A stretch of DNA of 64,000 nt, taken from positions 262,660 to 326,659 of the forward strand of contig DASZPM010000007.1 in assembly GCA_035550215.1 (NCBI GenBank), in the 5' to 3' direction. Position numbers and translations under genes: made by a program. Position 1 is the first letter of the stretch; the number at the start of each line of letters is the position of its first letter. Of this stretch, positions 8,976 to 17,485 are shown in pieces. The notes below the pieces were generated by a model that was given only the letters and a program-made list of their open reading frames with translations, was not told the origin of the DNA and did not search any database. This DNA comes from JABDFW01 sp035550215. GTDB taxonomy: Bacteria; Bacteroidota; Bacteroidia; Chitinophagales; Chitinophagaceae.

Positions 8976-10244
8976 ATGGGCAAACTGTTTTATTTGTTGT
9001 TTATTACGTTGTACCCCGTAGCGGCGAGGGTGCTTTCGTTGTTCAACAAAAAGGCAGGCTTGTGGGTTAAAGGCCGGCATCATGTACTTGACCATGTGGT
9101 ATTTAACTGCCAGCGTGACCCATCACCAAAAATTTGGGTGCATTGCTCTTCATTAGGAGAATTTGAACAAGGCCGCCCCCTTATGGAAGCGCTGAAAAAC
9201 ACTTATCCTCAATACAAGTTATTGCTTACTTTTTTTTCCCCATCAGGCTACGAGGTGCAAAAAGAATACAGCGGCGCTGATTATATTTTTTATATGCCTA
9301 TGGATTCATTCCTTACTGCTATACGGTTTTATAATGCCGTTCAGCCTAAATTGGTAGTTTTCATCAAGTATGAATTCTGGTATTATTACCTGCATGAGGC
9401 CGCAAAACGTAAAATTCCGTTACTATTGGTATCAGGCATTTTCAGAAAATCGCAATTGTTTTTTAAGTGGTATGGTGGTTTTTACAGGAGCATGCTGCAA
9501 TGCTTCACGCACCTGTTTGTCCAAACCGGGGAAGCCGCAAATTTACTGGCAGCTATAAATGTTACCAATGCAACTGTTACCGGGGACACCCGCTTTGACA
9601 GGGTACTGCAACTGGCCGCAAAGCCAGCCAGGTATTCGTGCATTGACGATTTTTGCGCTGGTAAAAAAGTAGTGGTGGCCGGAAGTACCTGGACGGATGA
9701 TGACGAAGAATTAGACCACTATGCTAACACCCATAAGGAATACAGGTTTATTATTGCCCCGCATGATATAGGAGATGAGCGGTTGCATGAGTGCGACCAG
9801 TTATATAAGCATTCAATACGGTATTCCAAATATGTTGAAAAGACAGAAAAAAAGCAGGAAATTGACAACAGCATCAATACCATTATTATTGATAATATCG
9901 GGATGCTTAAATACCTGTATGCCTATGCAACGGTGTGTTATATAGGCGGGGGTTTTGGCGGTGATGGTGTACATAATGTAACTGAAGCTGCTGTTTATTA
10001 TAAACCCGTGGTATTTGGCCCTGTATATGATAAATATGTAGAAGCTGTGGCCCTTATTGACAATAATGCCGCTTTTGATGTAGATGATGCCCTGGAACTT
10101 GAAGCACAGTTGGATGAATTGCTGACAAATGAAGAGTTATATAACAGCGCCTGTAAAAATGCCGGCGACTACATTAAAAATAACGCTGGGGCAACAAGCC
10201 AGGTGATGGCGTATATTCAGGAAAAACGCCTTTTAACTAATTGA
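8976..10244 (+). CDS. waaA: 3-deoxy-D-manno-octulosonic acid (Kdo) transferase
   Basis: Adds Kdo from CMP-Kdo to lipid IVA at the inner face of the inner membrane, the first step of LPS core assembly. Seen in 422 aa: a short N-terminal membrane-associated segment (1-22), the conserved SLGEFEQGRPL with the putative catalytic Glu62, SVSG-like LLLVSGIFR, VTGDTRFDR near 202-209 and the donor-site segment YIGGGFGGDGVHNVTEAA (about 323-340), all typical of the GT30 family. A KdsC-like phosphatase of the same pathway is encoded at 14.6 kb. The 3' end overlaps the convergent gene by 28 bases. TAATTTTC four bases before the ATG is a weak -7 match. Confidence 0.93.
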   Translation: MGKLFYLLFITLYPVAARVLSLFNKKAGLWVKGRHHVLDHVVFNCQRDPSPKIWVHCSSLGEFEQGRPLMEALKNTYPQYKLLLTFFSPSGYEVQKEYSGADYIFYMPMDSFLTAIRFYNAVQPKLVVFIKYEFWYYYLHEAAKRKIPLLLVSGIFRKSQLFFKWYGGFYRSMLQCFTHLFVQTGEAANLLAAINVTNATVTGDTRFDRVLQLAAKPARYSCIDDFCAGKKVVVAGSTWTDDDEELDHYANTHKEYRFIIAPHDIGDERLHECDQLYKHSIRYSKYVEKTEKKQEIDNSINTIIIDNIGMLKYLYAYATVCYIGGGFGGDGVHNVTEAAVYYKPVVFGPVYDKYVEAVALIDNNAAFDVDDALELEAQLDELLTNEELYNSACKNAGDYIKNNAGATSQVMAYIQEKRLLTN

Positions 10245-10939
10245 TCAAAAACCTTAACCGCTTCTGAAGTTTCATTCCAGGCAAGCTTTAGTTTCAGTTC
10301 GCGCTTAATCCAAAATTCTGCTTCCGCCAAAATACTAAAACTGTTAATGGTTTTAATGCTTCTCTCATACATTACTTCGTCACCCCTGAATAATTCATTA
10401 ATAAATACATAACGGTCATTAATACCTATAGCCTTTTTTAAATCTTTTACTGGTGATGATTGCAGTACGGCCCCAAGCTCAACGCTATTGGCCCTAAGTC
10501 TCTCATTGAGGCTTTCCCCTTTGGTGCCGATAATCTCGTTTAACTCAGCCCTTGTGGTTTGCTGGTGGGTTAATGTTGGTATTTCCTTAATAGGGTCGAA
10601 TTGTAACGGCTGTTTAGGAATAGTCAACTCAGGTTTTTGCGGTGGGGCTGTTTCCCGCACTTCCTCAACGGCGGGCGGTATAGCTATTGTAACAGGCGCT
10701 TCCTTCTCAGGTATCGGGGCCGGGGGTTTGGATGGAATAGGCATTTCCTGACCGGCAACTACATTGTTAATATAGGCCGGCATTACAACAGATACCTTTT
10801 TACCTGCGCCAGCGGTTGCCTGGGCCTGTTGCTGCAATTCCGCCGCAAGCAATTGTATGGTCACAAGCATTTTGCCTGCATCGGCGTTATCGTGATACTG
10901 TTGTAATAAACGTTCTATTAATGCGCCCGTTCTTTCCAT
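10217..10939 (-). CDS. Conserved hypothetical protein with Pro-rich linker
   Basis: Function unknown. The ATG at 10939 (MERTGALIERLLQQ) is chosen over an in-frame ATG 13 codons upstream because the extra residues look unrelated. The 240-aa protein has a helical N-terminal part rich in Gln and Ala (1-60), a low-complexity Pro/Glu/Val linker (about 65-130), and a compact charged C-terminal part (about 150-240) containing KDLKKAIGINDRYVFINELF and FWIKRELKLKLAW. I recall the C-terminal pattern as common in Bacteroidota hypothetical proteins, without assigned activity. There is no signal peptide or membrane segment. Its 3' end overlaps the end of the Kdo transferase gene by 28 bases on the opposite strand. 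Confidence 0.75.
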   Translation of the reverse strand: MERTGALIERLLQQYHDNADAGKMLVTIQLLAAELQQQAQATAGAGKKVSVVMPAYINNVVAGQEMPIPSKPPAPIPEKEAPVTIAIPPAVEEVRETAPPQKPELTIPKQPLQFDPIKEIPTLTHQQTTRAELNEIIGTKGESLNERLRANSVELGAVLQSSPVKDLKKAIGINDRYVFINELFRGDEVMYERSIKTINSFSILAEAEFWIKRELKLKLAWNETSEAVKVFDQLVKRRFS

Positions 10940-11089
10940 GAATATTATACTTTTGAGGATTAAACGCCATATCCTCAAAAAAGATTGCCTCTTAAAGAAT
11001 TGCCCGTTCTTTAAAAAAGCAGTTATCTAATGGGGATAGTAGGTTAAAATTACGAACGATTTTTCTTAATGACATTAAGTTTTTTATAA

Positions 11090-11659
11090 ATGTTTATAGA
11101 ACCAGGCATTATAGGAGAGAAGCGGGGATGGATTGAAGTAATATGCGGCAGTATGTTCAGCGGCAAAACGGAAGAGCTGATAAGACGCTTAAAGCGGGCT
11201 AAAATTGCCAACCTGAAGGTAGAGATTTTTAAGCCGTCGTTTGACAAACGTTACGACGAGGTGGCTGTTGTAAGCCATGATGCAAACAAAATACATTCAA
11301 CCCCGGTTGATAATTCACAGGCTATTTTACTGCTGGCCGGCAACGTTGACGTGGTTGGTATTGATGAGGCCCATTTTTTTGATATGGGAATAGTGCAGGT
11401 TTGTGAGGCGCTTGTGTTAAGGGGCACGAGGGTAATAGTCGCGGGCCTTGATATGGACTACATGGGAAGGCCCTTCAGGCCGGTGCCGGAACTACTTGCC
11501 ATTGCTGACTTTATAACCAAGCTGCATGCAATATGTGTTGTGTGTGGAAATATCGCTGCTATCTCTTACCGTAAAACAAAAAATACAGAGCAATTTTTGT
11601 TGGGTGAGAAAGACACGTATGAACCACGCTGCAGGCGATGTGCCGCAACGGGCAATTAG
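11090..11659 (+). CDS. tdk: Thymidine kinase (type II)
   Basis: Phosphorylates thymidine to dTMP with ATP in the pyrimidine salvage pathway; cytosolic, usually tetrameric. Seen in 189 aa: Walker A GSMFSGKT (20-27), the Walker B/catalytic DEAHFFD (92-98), the lasso-domain zinc ligands Cys149/Cys152 and Cys181/Cys184, and the thymidine-binding GLDMDYMGRPF at 119-129. The length is that of the prokaryotic TK family. Its last four bases overlap the end of the convergent DUF2851 gene. No partner gene of nucleotide metabolism is adjacent. Confidence 0.95.
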   Translation: MFIEPGIIGEKRGWIEVICGSMFSGKTEELIRRLKRAKIANLKVEIFKPSFDKRYDEVAVVSHDANKIHSTPVDNSQAILLLAGNVDVVGIDEAHFFDMGIVQVCEALVLRGTRVIVAGLDMDYMGRPFRPVPELLAIADFITKLHAICVVCGNIAAISYRKTKNTEQFLLGEKDTYEPRCRRCAATGN

Positions 11660-12954
11660 GGTTTTTTGGATGAATTGCCGGTCGAATCCTGCGGCAATAT
11701 CTTATTGCCAACAGCGCAATCGAGACATAACCGTTTATTACAATAGTTATTTTTCAGTTCAATAAGCGCCTGCGAATCCAGGGCATTTTGGTTTAGTACC
11801 TCGCGTTCTTTCCACTTATTCGTAATAGTATTATTTTCCGGAGGCAGCTGCAATAGCCATCGCACCGGCATGTCCTTAAACTGCGGTTCATTGCGGTCAA
11901 CACCATAGGCAAAAAGTATGGGGATTACTGTATTTATAATGATGTTATTGGCCATTTGTTTGCCCAGTGTTTTGTGGCTGTAAGGTGTTGGCTCGTCAAA
12001 ACAATAATGATAATTCCAGTAGTCATTGGCGGTAACGGTAAACATACCCTGTATGCCAGCAATAGTTTTTGTTTCTTTGATAAGGGAAAAGAGGTGGGAA
12101 GACTGATGAATAAGCATGGCAAGCTGAGCAAGCCTTATTGTTGGAAAATTGGCGGGGCGCATGCGCAGAAAAGAAGGCGCTTTGTTTACCTGTTTCAGTG
12201 AATATTTTTTTGCAAGAAAGTGATATTCTTTTTGAAGCATTAATGGATAATCTTCTTTAAACTCAGCATTTAATAACCCGGCCTGGCCAAGCAACAATGC
12301 TTCAAGCTGGTGAAGCTGATTTTTGTGTTTAGCCAGTACATTTATAGAAACGGATTTGCTTACTTCCTGGAAAACATTGGCATTAACCGGTATGCCAAAA
12401 TTTCTTGCCAACATCCACCAGAACACTTCCTCCCAATGGCTATTTGATTCTTTTAGTAATTGAAGCACTTCTTTTGATTTGCGCATCAGCCTTTCAATTG
12501 CCAGCCGCTCCTTCCATGAAAACCATGCGATGCCGCTTAGAGCAGGCAAAAAACTTTCACATGGCACAAAACCGGTGTGCTGCATAAGCCGGGTATATTT
12601 CTGCAACATTATTACCGGTACAAATGGCTGCAGTTCAAGTGTTTGCAGTTGAAGACCTGTTGAATCTTTTATTTCCATGTCGTTTTGCCAAACAACATGC
12701 AGGATGATATTTTGATAATTTTTATCTGCCTGGTGGTTATGATTGTACCAGTCCGAGGCTTTTACATGTAATTCAATATTGCCGGCCCAGGTAGTATTGC
12801 CAAGTTTTATTTTGCCCTCTGAAAAGTCAGGCCCCTGGTTGGTGTTATATTGACCGGGGTGTAAAATATAAAGCAATGTACCATCTATGGTACTAAGGGA
12901 TTGTTTATTGAAGTACTGAAATTGCCAGATGAATTGCAGCAATCGCTCGGTCAT
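11656..12954 (-). CDS. DUF2851 family protein
   Basis: Cytosolic protein of 432 aa matching the DUF2851 family as I recall it: the N-terminal pattern LLQFIWQFQYFN, then GQYNTNQGPDFSEGKI, NIELHVKASDW and LHVVWQND is diagnostic. The family is nearly confined to Bacteroidota and has no proven function; the N-terminal motif string has been compared with nuclease-like folds, but I see no certain catalytic set. It ends with a Cys-containing tail (KRLCLDCAVGNKIL). It lies downstream of maf on the same strand (53-base gap) and is probably the last gene of the 16.3-11.7 kb run. Confidence 0.85.
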   Translation of the reverse strand: MTERLLQFIWQFQYFNKQSLSTIDGTLLYILHPGQYNTNQGPDFSEGKIKLGNTTWAGNIELHVKASDWYNHNHQADKNYQNIILHVVWQNDMEIKDSTGLQLQTLELQPFVPVIMLQKYTRLMQHTGFVPCESFLPALSGIAWFSWKERLAIERLMRKSKEVLQLLKESNSHWEEVFWWMLARNFGIPVNANVFQEVSKSVSINVLAKHKNQLHQLEALLLGQAGLLNAEFKEDYPLMLQKEYHFLAKKYSLKQVNKAPSFLRMRPANFPTIRLAQLAMLIHQSSHLFSLIKETKTIAGIQGMFTVTANDYWNYHYCFDEPTPYSHKTLGKQMANNIIINTVIPILFAYGVDRNEPQFKDMPVRWLLQLPPENNTITNKWKEREVLNQNALDSQALIELKNNYCNKRLCLDCAVGNKILPQDSTGNSSKKP

Positions 12955-13007
12955 GGTTGAAAATTATTTTATTTTTATAACGGCACAAAATTTTGCATCG
13001 TTATTTT

Positions 13008-13580
13008 TTATTCCATCCTGCCCAATTCCTGCACAACCCGGCTAACAGGTAACCCCATAACATTATAAAAATCGCCGGATATGCTCTGTATGCCTACAAC
13101 GCCAATCCACTCCTGTATGGCGTAGGCGCCGGCTTTGTCATAGGGTTTGTATTTATCCACATAAAACTCAACCTGCTTTTGTGTCAGCGTATGAAAACTT
13201 ACCTCCGTTATATCCGCAAAGCTGGTCTCTTCAGTCCCTTTCATTAATACAACACCGGTTATAACCCTGTGTGTTTTGCCAGAAAGAGCTTGTAATATAT
13301 CAATGGCATCCTGCCTGTTTTTTGGCTTGCCAATTACTACATCGCCCAATACAACTATTGTATCCGCCGCCAGTATTACAGACGGTTGTTCATTAGTTTT
13401 TATCATTCCTGCAATTGCCAGGGCCTTATTACGTGCAATAAATACCGGTACTTCCTCTACAGGCATTTCAGTGGGGTAATTTTCATCGGTTTCTTTTACC
13501 AGTATGTCAAAAGGCACTTCGGCCCATTCAAGCAACTGTTTTCTTCTTGGAGATTGAGAGGCGAGAATAATTTTCTTCAT
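13008..13580 (-). CDS. maf: Maf-type nucleoside triphosphate pyrophosphatase
   Basis: Hydrolyses non-canonical or excess nucleoside triphosphates (dTTP/UTP-type in the YhdE subgroup) to monophosphate and pyrophosphate, a house-cleaning role. Seen in 190 aa: the substrate loop SQSPRRKQLL (8-17), the catalytic Asp73 in AADTIV, GKPKNRQDA (84-92), SGKTHRVITGV and the YAIQEW/GDFYNVMGLP C-terminal motifs. Length is standard. It lies between the UbiA gene (64 bases upstream) and DUF2851 (53 bases downstream), all on the minus strand, consistent with an operon. Confidence 0.93.
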   Translation of the reverse strand: MKKIILASQSPRRKQLLEWAEVPFDILVKETDENYPTEMPVEEVPVFIARNKALAIAGMIKTNEQPSVILAADTIVVLGDVVIGKPKNRQDAIDILQALSGKTHRVITGVVLMKGTEETSFADITEVSFHTLTQKQVEFYVDKYKPYDKAGAYAIQEWIGVVGIQSISGDFYNVMGLPVSRVVQELGRME

Positions 13581-13644
13581 TTTTCAAAGTAAAAATAAAA
13601 TCTGTAAGGGCTTACCTGCACCAGGGTGATAAATTACCGGGCCG

Positions 13645-14580
13645 CTAATGGTAATATTTAAAAAAAATCATTGACAGGATGCCTGTAAGCATAACCAGTT
13701 TAATTAATGAGCTAAGTGAATGAAACTGTTTGCTTGTTCTCGCATCGTATAGTTTTTTAAATATCCATAACAGCGGGGCGATGATAAATACCAGGCAGTA
13801 AATAATGCTTAGCCACCACTGCAGGCGGGCCGCATATACCTGTACAATAACCAACACAGCAATCAGCACTATCAGCCAAACCGCCACAAAAACCTTTGTT
13901 GCATTTATACCCCAAATAATAGGCATAGTTCTGCAACCGTATTTGCGGTCTCCTTCAATATCTTCCATGTCCTTCACTACTTCTCTTACCAGCGAAATAA
14001 TAAACGCAAACCCTGCAAACAGGAAAGTTTCCCTGATAATCTTCTCAGCCCGGAAGTTGTTATGGATATTTATAATATTATTGTTCTCACACCATGTAAT
14101 TACCAGTATAACCCAGGCCGTAAGCAGAGATATTATCACATTACCTATTAAAAACTTCTTTTTAAGAGAGATTGAATAAACAAACAGCAATATCACGCAA
14201 ATACAGTTGGATACTCCCAGTAAAAATATCCTGGTGGTGATATCAAGATAAAACCCGATAGCAATGCCTGTTACGCTTAATATAAGGTGCCACACGATGG
14301 TCCATCGCCGGTGTATTATCTTGTCAACCACCATTTTTTCCGGTTTGTTAACAAGGTCAATGTTAAGATCAAAATAATCATTTATTATGTACCCCGCAGC
14401 CGCTATTAATACTGATGACAGGCACAGTAATACGAAATGCCAGCCAAAAATAATTGGCACCATGCCGGCCTTTGCGTAAACAGGCATAATTATGCAATAC
14501 ACAAACAAGAGCTGCGTTAGCATAATAAATACCAGGTTTGGCCAGCGAATTAAGCGGAAAAAGGCAGCTATTAATTTCAG
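13645..14580 (-). CDS. UbiA-family prenyltransferase (geranylgeranylglycerol-phosphate synthase-like), probable CTG start
   Basis: Integral membrane prenyltransferase that joins a polyprenyl diphosphate to an acceptor. Seen: the first Asp-rich motif NDYFDLNID, the second DMEDIEGD, and eight to nine hydrophobic helices. Bacteroidota homologues are usually annotated as geranylgeranylglycerol-phosphate geranylgeranyltransferase. The first ATG is at 14523, but it would cut into the first helix; the frame upstream still encodes the family N-terminus (FFRLIRWPNLVFI) and stays open back to a TAA. No ATG, GTG or TTG precedes it; CTG at 14580 gives LKLIAAFF, just where homologues begin MKL. So either a CTG start or a base error is likely. 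With the ATG the protein is 292 aa; with CTG, 311 aa. Confidence 0.85.
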   Translation of the reverse strand: MKLIAAFFRLIRWPNLVFIMLTQLLFVYCIIMPVYAKAGMVPIIFGWHFVLLCLSSVLIAAAGYIINDYFDLNIDLVNKPEKMVVDKIIHRRWTIVWHLILSVTGIAIGFYLDITTRIFLLGVSNCICVILLFVYSISLKKKFLIGNVIISLLTAWVILVITWCENNNIINIHNNFRAEKIIRETFLFAGFAFIISLVREVVKDMEDIEGDRKYGCRTMPIIWGINATKVFVAVWLIVLIAVLVIVQVYAARLQWWLSIIYCLVFIIAPLLWIFKKLYDARTSKQFHSLSSLIKLVMLTGILSMIFFKYYH

Positions 14581-14641
14581 CAGGAAAAAATTTTATTACA
14601 CAAAATAAGCAGTAATATTCTACATGGTAAAATTGAAAGTA

Positions 14642-15172
14642 TTACTGTGATTTTATTAACGTATTTATCTCCCAGTCGCCCCTCAGTTTCAGCACTTTTT
14701 CAATTACGTCCCTAACGCACCCCTCGCCTCCTTTAAAAGGGGAGATATATTTGCTTATCTCCTTTATTTCTGCTACGGCATCCCGCGGACAGCACGGCAG
14801 GCCTGCCAGCAGCATTACTTCAAAATCCGGAATGTCGTCTCCCATAAATAATACCTGGTTGACTTTTATGTCATATTTAATCATAAAATCCTGCAACACT
14901 TTCTTTTTATTGCTGCACTCCATAAAAATATGTTTTACCCCAAGCTTTGTCAATCGCTCAATGGCCTCATAGGAGTTGCCCCCGGAAATTACCACCACCT
15001 GGTAACCTTTTTTAATAGCCAGTTGCAAGCCGTAACCGTCTTTTATATTCATTTTTCTCACCTTCCGGTCCCCATTAAATAAAAAAAGGCTGCCATCGGT
15101 CAAAACACCGTCCATATCAAAAACCAGCGTCGTTATATTTTTGAATAGTTCCAGTACGTTCATAGTTTTCAA
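14642..15172 (-). CDS. KdsC-like HAD phosphatase (3-deoxy-D-manno-octulosonate 8-phosphate phosphatase)
   Basis: HAD-superfamily phosphatase of 176 aa in the C0 (capless, tetrameric) KdsC subgroup, which removes phosphate from Kdo-8-phosphate before CMP activation. Seen: catalytic motif DMDGVLTDG with Asp19 and Asp21, motif II VVISGGNSYEA, Lys in the ECSNKKKVL region, and motif III GDDIPDFEVM near 118-127. The GCVRD tail is family-like. It is part of the minus-strand run with DUF2520, UbiA and Maf, a gene order common in Bacteroidota. Kdo transferase encoded at 9 kb uses the final product of the pathway. Confidence 0.88.
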   Translation of the reverse strand: MKTMNVLELFKNITTLVFDMDGVLTDGSLFLFNGDRKVRKMNIKDGYGLQLAIKKGYQVVVISGGNSYEAIERLTKLGVKHIFMECSNKKKVLQDFMIKYDIKVNQVLFMGDDIPDFEVMLLAGLPCCPRDAVAEIKEISKYISPFKGGEGCVRDVIEKVLKLRGDWEINTLIKSQ

Positions 15173-15492
15173 TCTATTGTTTTGTAAGAAAGCGTTTTTT
15201 TGAAAAAGAAAACAAATTTCTCAACAAATACTACTAAAAGGTGAGTTCAAAAAAATTATTAACGAACAGTTGTTTGTTTTGGTTAAAGTATTTAATTTAG
15301 CCTAAAAATAAGCAGTTTACCCCTTTAGCAGCAATTTCAAACCTTTTTGGATTATGTAATTGATGGACTTGAGGGTGTTTGTTTTTATGACAAATAGATA
15401 AAAGATAAGCTAGTTTTGATAATAGGGTTTTTATTAATTTGATCGGTTGCTTGCTCATAACAACTCCCTGCCTGCTCTCTGGCGGGGATTTT
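15173..15492. other. AT-rich intergenic region with one plus-strand terminator-like hairpin
   Basis: This 320-base gap lies between the DUF2520 gene and the KdsC-like gene, both minus strand. It is AT-rich with no convincing ORF. Its left half should hold the KdsC promoter. At the right edge is a hairpin followed by a T run on the plus strand, although no plus-strand gene precedes it, which leaves room for a small antisense or intergenic transcript. Confidence 0.4.
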
Positions 15493-15494
15493 TT
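15465..15494 (+). terminator. Terminator-like hairpin with no recognised upstream gene
   Basis: TCCCTGCC pairs with GGCGGGGA (one G-T pair) across an 8-base loop, then six T. It overlaps the stop codon of the minus-strand DUF2520 gene. The T run is only on the plus strand. Confidence 0.45.
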
Positions 15495-16266
15495 ATTCCT
15501 GTTTTTCCTCATAAAATGTTGTTATACTGTCGGATATGGTTTTGTATATATCATGTTGCAGGGGGTAGCCTTTCAACATTTCCAGGTGTTTATTAATGGT
15601 TTGATAGTCCTTTCTTATAGCCGGGCCAGTTTGCATACCGGCTGGTGAATAAGCCGTGGCTCTTTGCGCCACCTCCCGTATAAGAGGAGTAAACATATGG
15701 AAATTGAGGTGCTCATGCACACAAAAATCTTCAGCCAGTGTGTACAGGTAATTAGTGAAGTTTGAAACAACTACTGCGGCTACATGCAGTTTGAGGCGTT
15801 TTTCATCATCAGCAAAATTAACAATGGGAGAAATGCTTTTGGCCAGGTCTTCCAAAGTCTTCCTGGCAAAAACAGTGCTTCCGTCAATTAAAAAAGGTAC
15901 TATAGGGTTGTAACGGGTTTCTTTTCGCAGACTTTGCAATGGGTATAAAACACCGTAGTGTTCAGTTGTGTTTTTTAATACCCCGGCCGGAACCGGTCCT
16001 GAAGTATGTACCACTACTTTACCGGGCAATTGTAGTTGGGTCGCCAATTTGCTGATTGCATCATCCTTTACTGCAATAATAAATAAATCTGCATCCTGGT
16101 CAATATCGCCAATGTAGCCATGTTTTTGTGCATTTAATTCAACAGCAAGTTGTTGCGCATGTTCCACCGTTTTACCGTAAATACCAGTTATTAAATGCCC
16201 GGCAGCCTTAAGCAACCGCCCGATTACTGAGGCTGTGTTACCTGAACCAATAATAGCGATACGCAT
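15493..16266 (-). CDS. Rossmann-like and DUF2520 domain-containing protein
   Basis: Cytosolic oxidoreductase-like protein (257 aa). The N-terminal half is a Rossmann fold with IIGSGNTASVIGR (5-17) for NAD(P) binding, resembling pyrroline-carboxylate reductase or F420-dependent oxidoreductases; ADLFIIAVKDDAI is the matching later strand. The C-terminal half (about 125-250) is the all-helical DUF2520 domain, with the conserved LHVAAVVVSNFTNYLY and ATAYSPAGMQTGPAIRKD segments. Family members may be dehydrogenases, but no substrate is established. It is the first gene of the minus-strand run; the 320-base gap to the KdsC-like gene makes cotranscription uncertain. Confidence 0.88.
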   Translation of the reverse strand: MRIAIIGSGNTASVIGRLLKAAGHLITGIYGKTVEHAQQLAVELNAQKHGYIGDIDQDADLFIIAVKDDAISKLATQLQLPGKVVVHTSGPVPAGVLKNTTEHYGVLYPLQSLRKETRYNPIVPFLIDGSTVFARKTLEDLAKSISPIVNFADDEKRLKLHVAAVVVSNFTNYLYTLAEDFCVHEHLNFHMFTPLIREVAQRATAYSPAGMQTGPAIRKDYQTINKHLEMLKGYPLQHDIYKTISDSITTFYEEKQE

Positions 16267-16393
16267 AGTTTAGTATAAATGAGCGATAAAATTACCGTAT
16301 CGTACAGCAACAATAAAAAATAGGCAATTATTAAAGTAATATGGCATAATATTTCGGCAAATTCTACCGAACCTATTTAATAATTAAACTATT

Positions 16394-16864
16394 ATGACCA
16401 TGGAAACACCAAACGCACATATAGTTGAAGTGCTGAACGACCTGATTGCGATAAACAACGACCGGGTTAAAGGCTATGAACGCGCACTTAAGGAATTGAA
16501 AAATGAGGATATGGATTTGAAGCCATTATTTTTGTCAATGATCGACGAAAGCCGTGATATTAATATTACACTTGGTCGCGAGGTAGAAGTATATAAAGGC
16601 GAAATAGATACGGATACGAGTACACGGGGTAAATTATATATGGCCTGGATGAGTATAAAGGCAGCATTTACAGGCAACGACAGGCACACTTTACTGGAAA
16701 ATTGCGAAGTTGCGGAAGACGCTGCTCAACAGGCATACCAGCGGGTAATTGATGCAGCAACCCTGCCTGAGTATTTGCTGGAAATGATTTACGACCAACA
16801 GCAGAGTTTACGGGTATCTCATAATGAGATAAAAGTCTTCAGGGATAACGCGGTACATGCCTGA
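16394..16864 (+). CDS. PA2169/DUF2383 family four-helix-bundle protein
   Basis: Small soluble protein (156 aa) predicted to be a ferritin-like four-helix bundle of the PA2169/DUF2383 family. Four amphipathic helices are visible, with acidic and His positions typical of the fold: the N-terminal LNDLIAINNDRVKGYERAL, an E/R pattern near 45-60, and the C-terminal LLEMIYDQQQSLRVSHNEIKVF. Members are often stress-associated, but no activity is established. There is no signal peptide. The gene is followed by an isolated small membrane protein gene; no operon is evident. Confidence 0.85.
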   Translation: MTMETPNAHIVEVLNDLIAINNDRVKGYERALKELKNEDMDLKPLFLSMIDESRDINITLGREVEVYKGEIDTDTSTRGKLYMAWMSIKAAFTGNDRHTLLENCEVAEDAAQQAYQRVIDAATLPEYLLEMIYDQQQSLRVSHNEIKVFRDNAVHA

Positions 16865-17050
16865 CGCGGTTAATTGCAGGTTTTTTAATTAAATTATAAC
16901 CTTGAAATCGTCCGGCTCACAAGCTCTGGGTTAGGGGATAGACTTATTTTTTTAAATATCAATTAATTTGTTCTCTGTTCCCCACCATATTCCGTTAAAA
17001 TTGTACATTGCAGTATAAGCACTTGCAGCATTAACTATTAGCCTGTTGGC

Positions 17051-17338
17051 ATGGACGATTTCATTTTATTTCTATACCAGAATGTATTTTATTTACTGGC
17101 GGTTGCCGGTATGATAGTGCTGGCGAAATTTTTTGCAGGCTTGGTTTTTTTTAAAGGGAATGTTGTTGACAGCGTTACCAAATTTTTTCGGTTTTATACC
17201 GGCAGTAATATTGCTATGACAGAAACCACCCGTGAGAAAGCTTTTAAACGCTTAAATAACGCGATTAATTTACTCATATACCTGCTTGTATTTTTATCAG
17301 TTACTGTTTATTTTATTCACCCTGACATAATTGAGTAA
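17051..17338 (+). CDS. Small two-helix membrane protein, function unknown
   Basis: Unrecognised 95-aa protein. Two hydrophobic helices are seen at about residues 8-33 and 72-89, separated by a basic, Thr-rich loop (TETTREKAFKRLNNA). It has no lipobox or known motif. The frame uses codons like its neighbours and has a clean ATG. It lies 148 bases before the ECF sigma gene on the same strand, with no linking evidence. Probably a genuine small inner-membrane protein. Confidence 0.6.
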   Translation: MDDFILFLYQNVFYLLAVAGMIVLAKFFAGLVFFKGNVVDSVTKFFRFYTGSNIAMTETTREKAFKRLNNAINLLIYLLVFLSVTVYFIHPDIIE

Positions 17339-17485
17339 AAAGCCGCGTAACGTATTTTAATCTTTAACCCTTTGCCCAATTTTATCCAAAGTACCTCACT
17401 TTAAAAATTTCTGCTTTTTTGTGTAACCTTTTTGTTTTGCCGAAGTTTGTATTACCACATTGCAAAAAAATAATACGAAAACTGC

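Noticed and set aside
15297..15512. 71-codon minus-strand ORF in the DUF2520-KdsC gap
   Set aside because: Basic, low-complexity peptide overlapping the DUF2520 stop; nothing supports translation.
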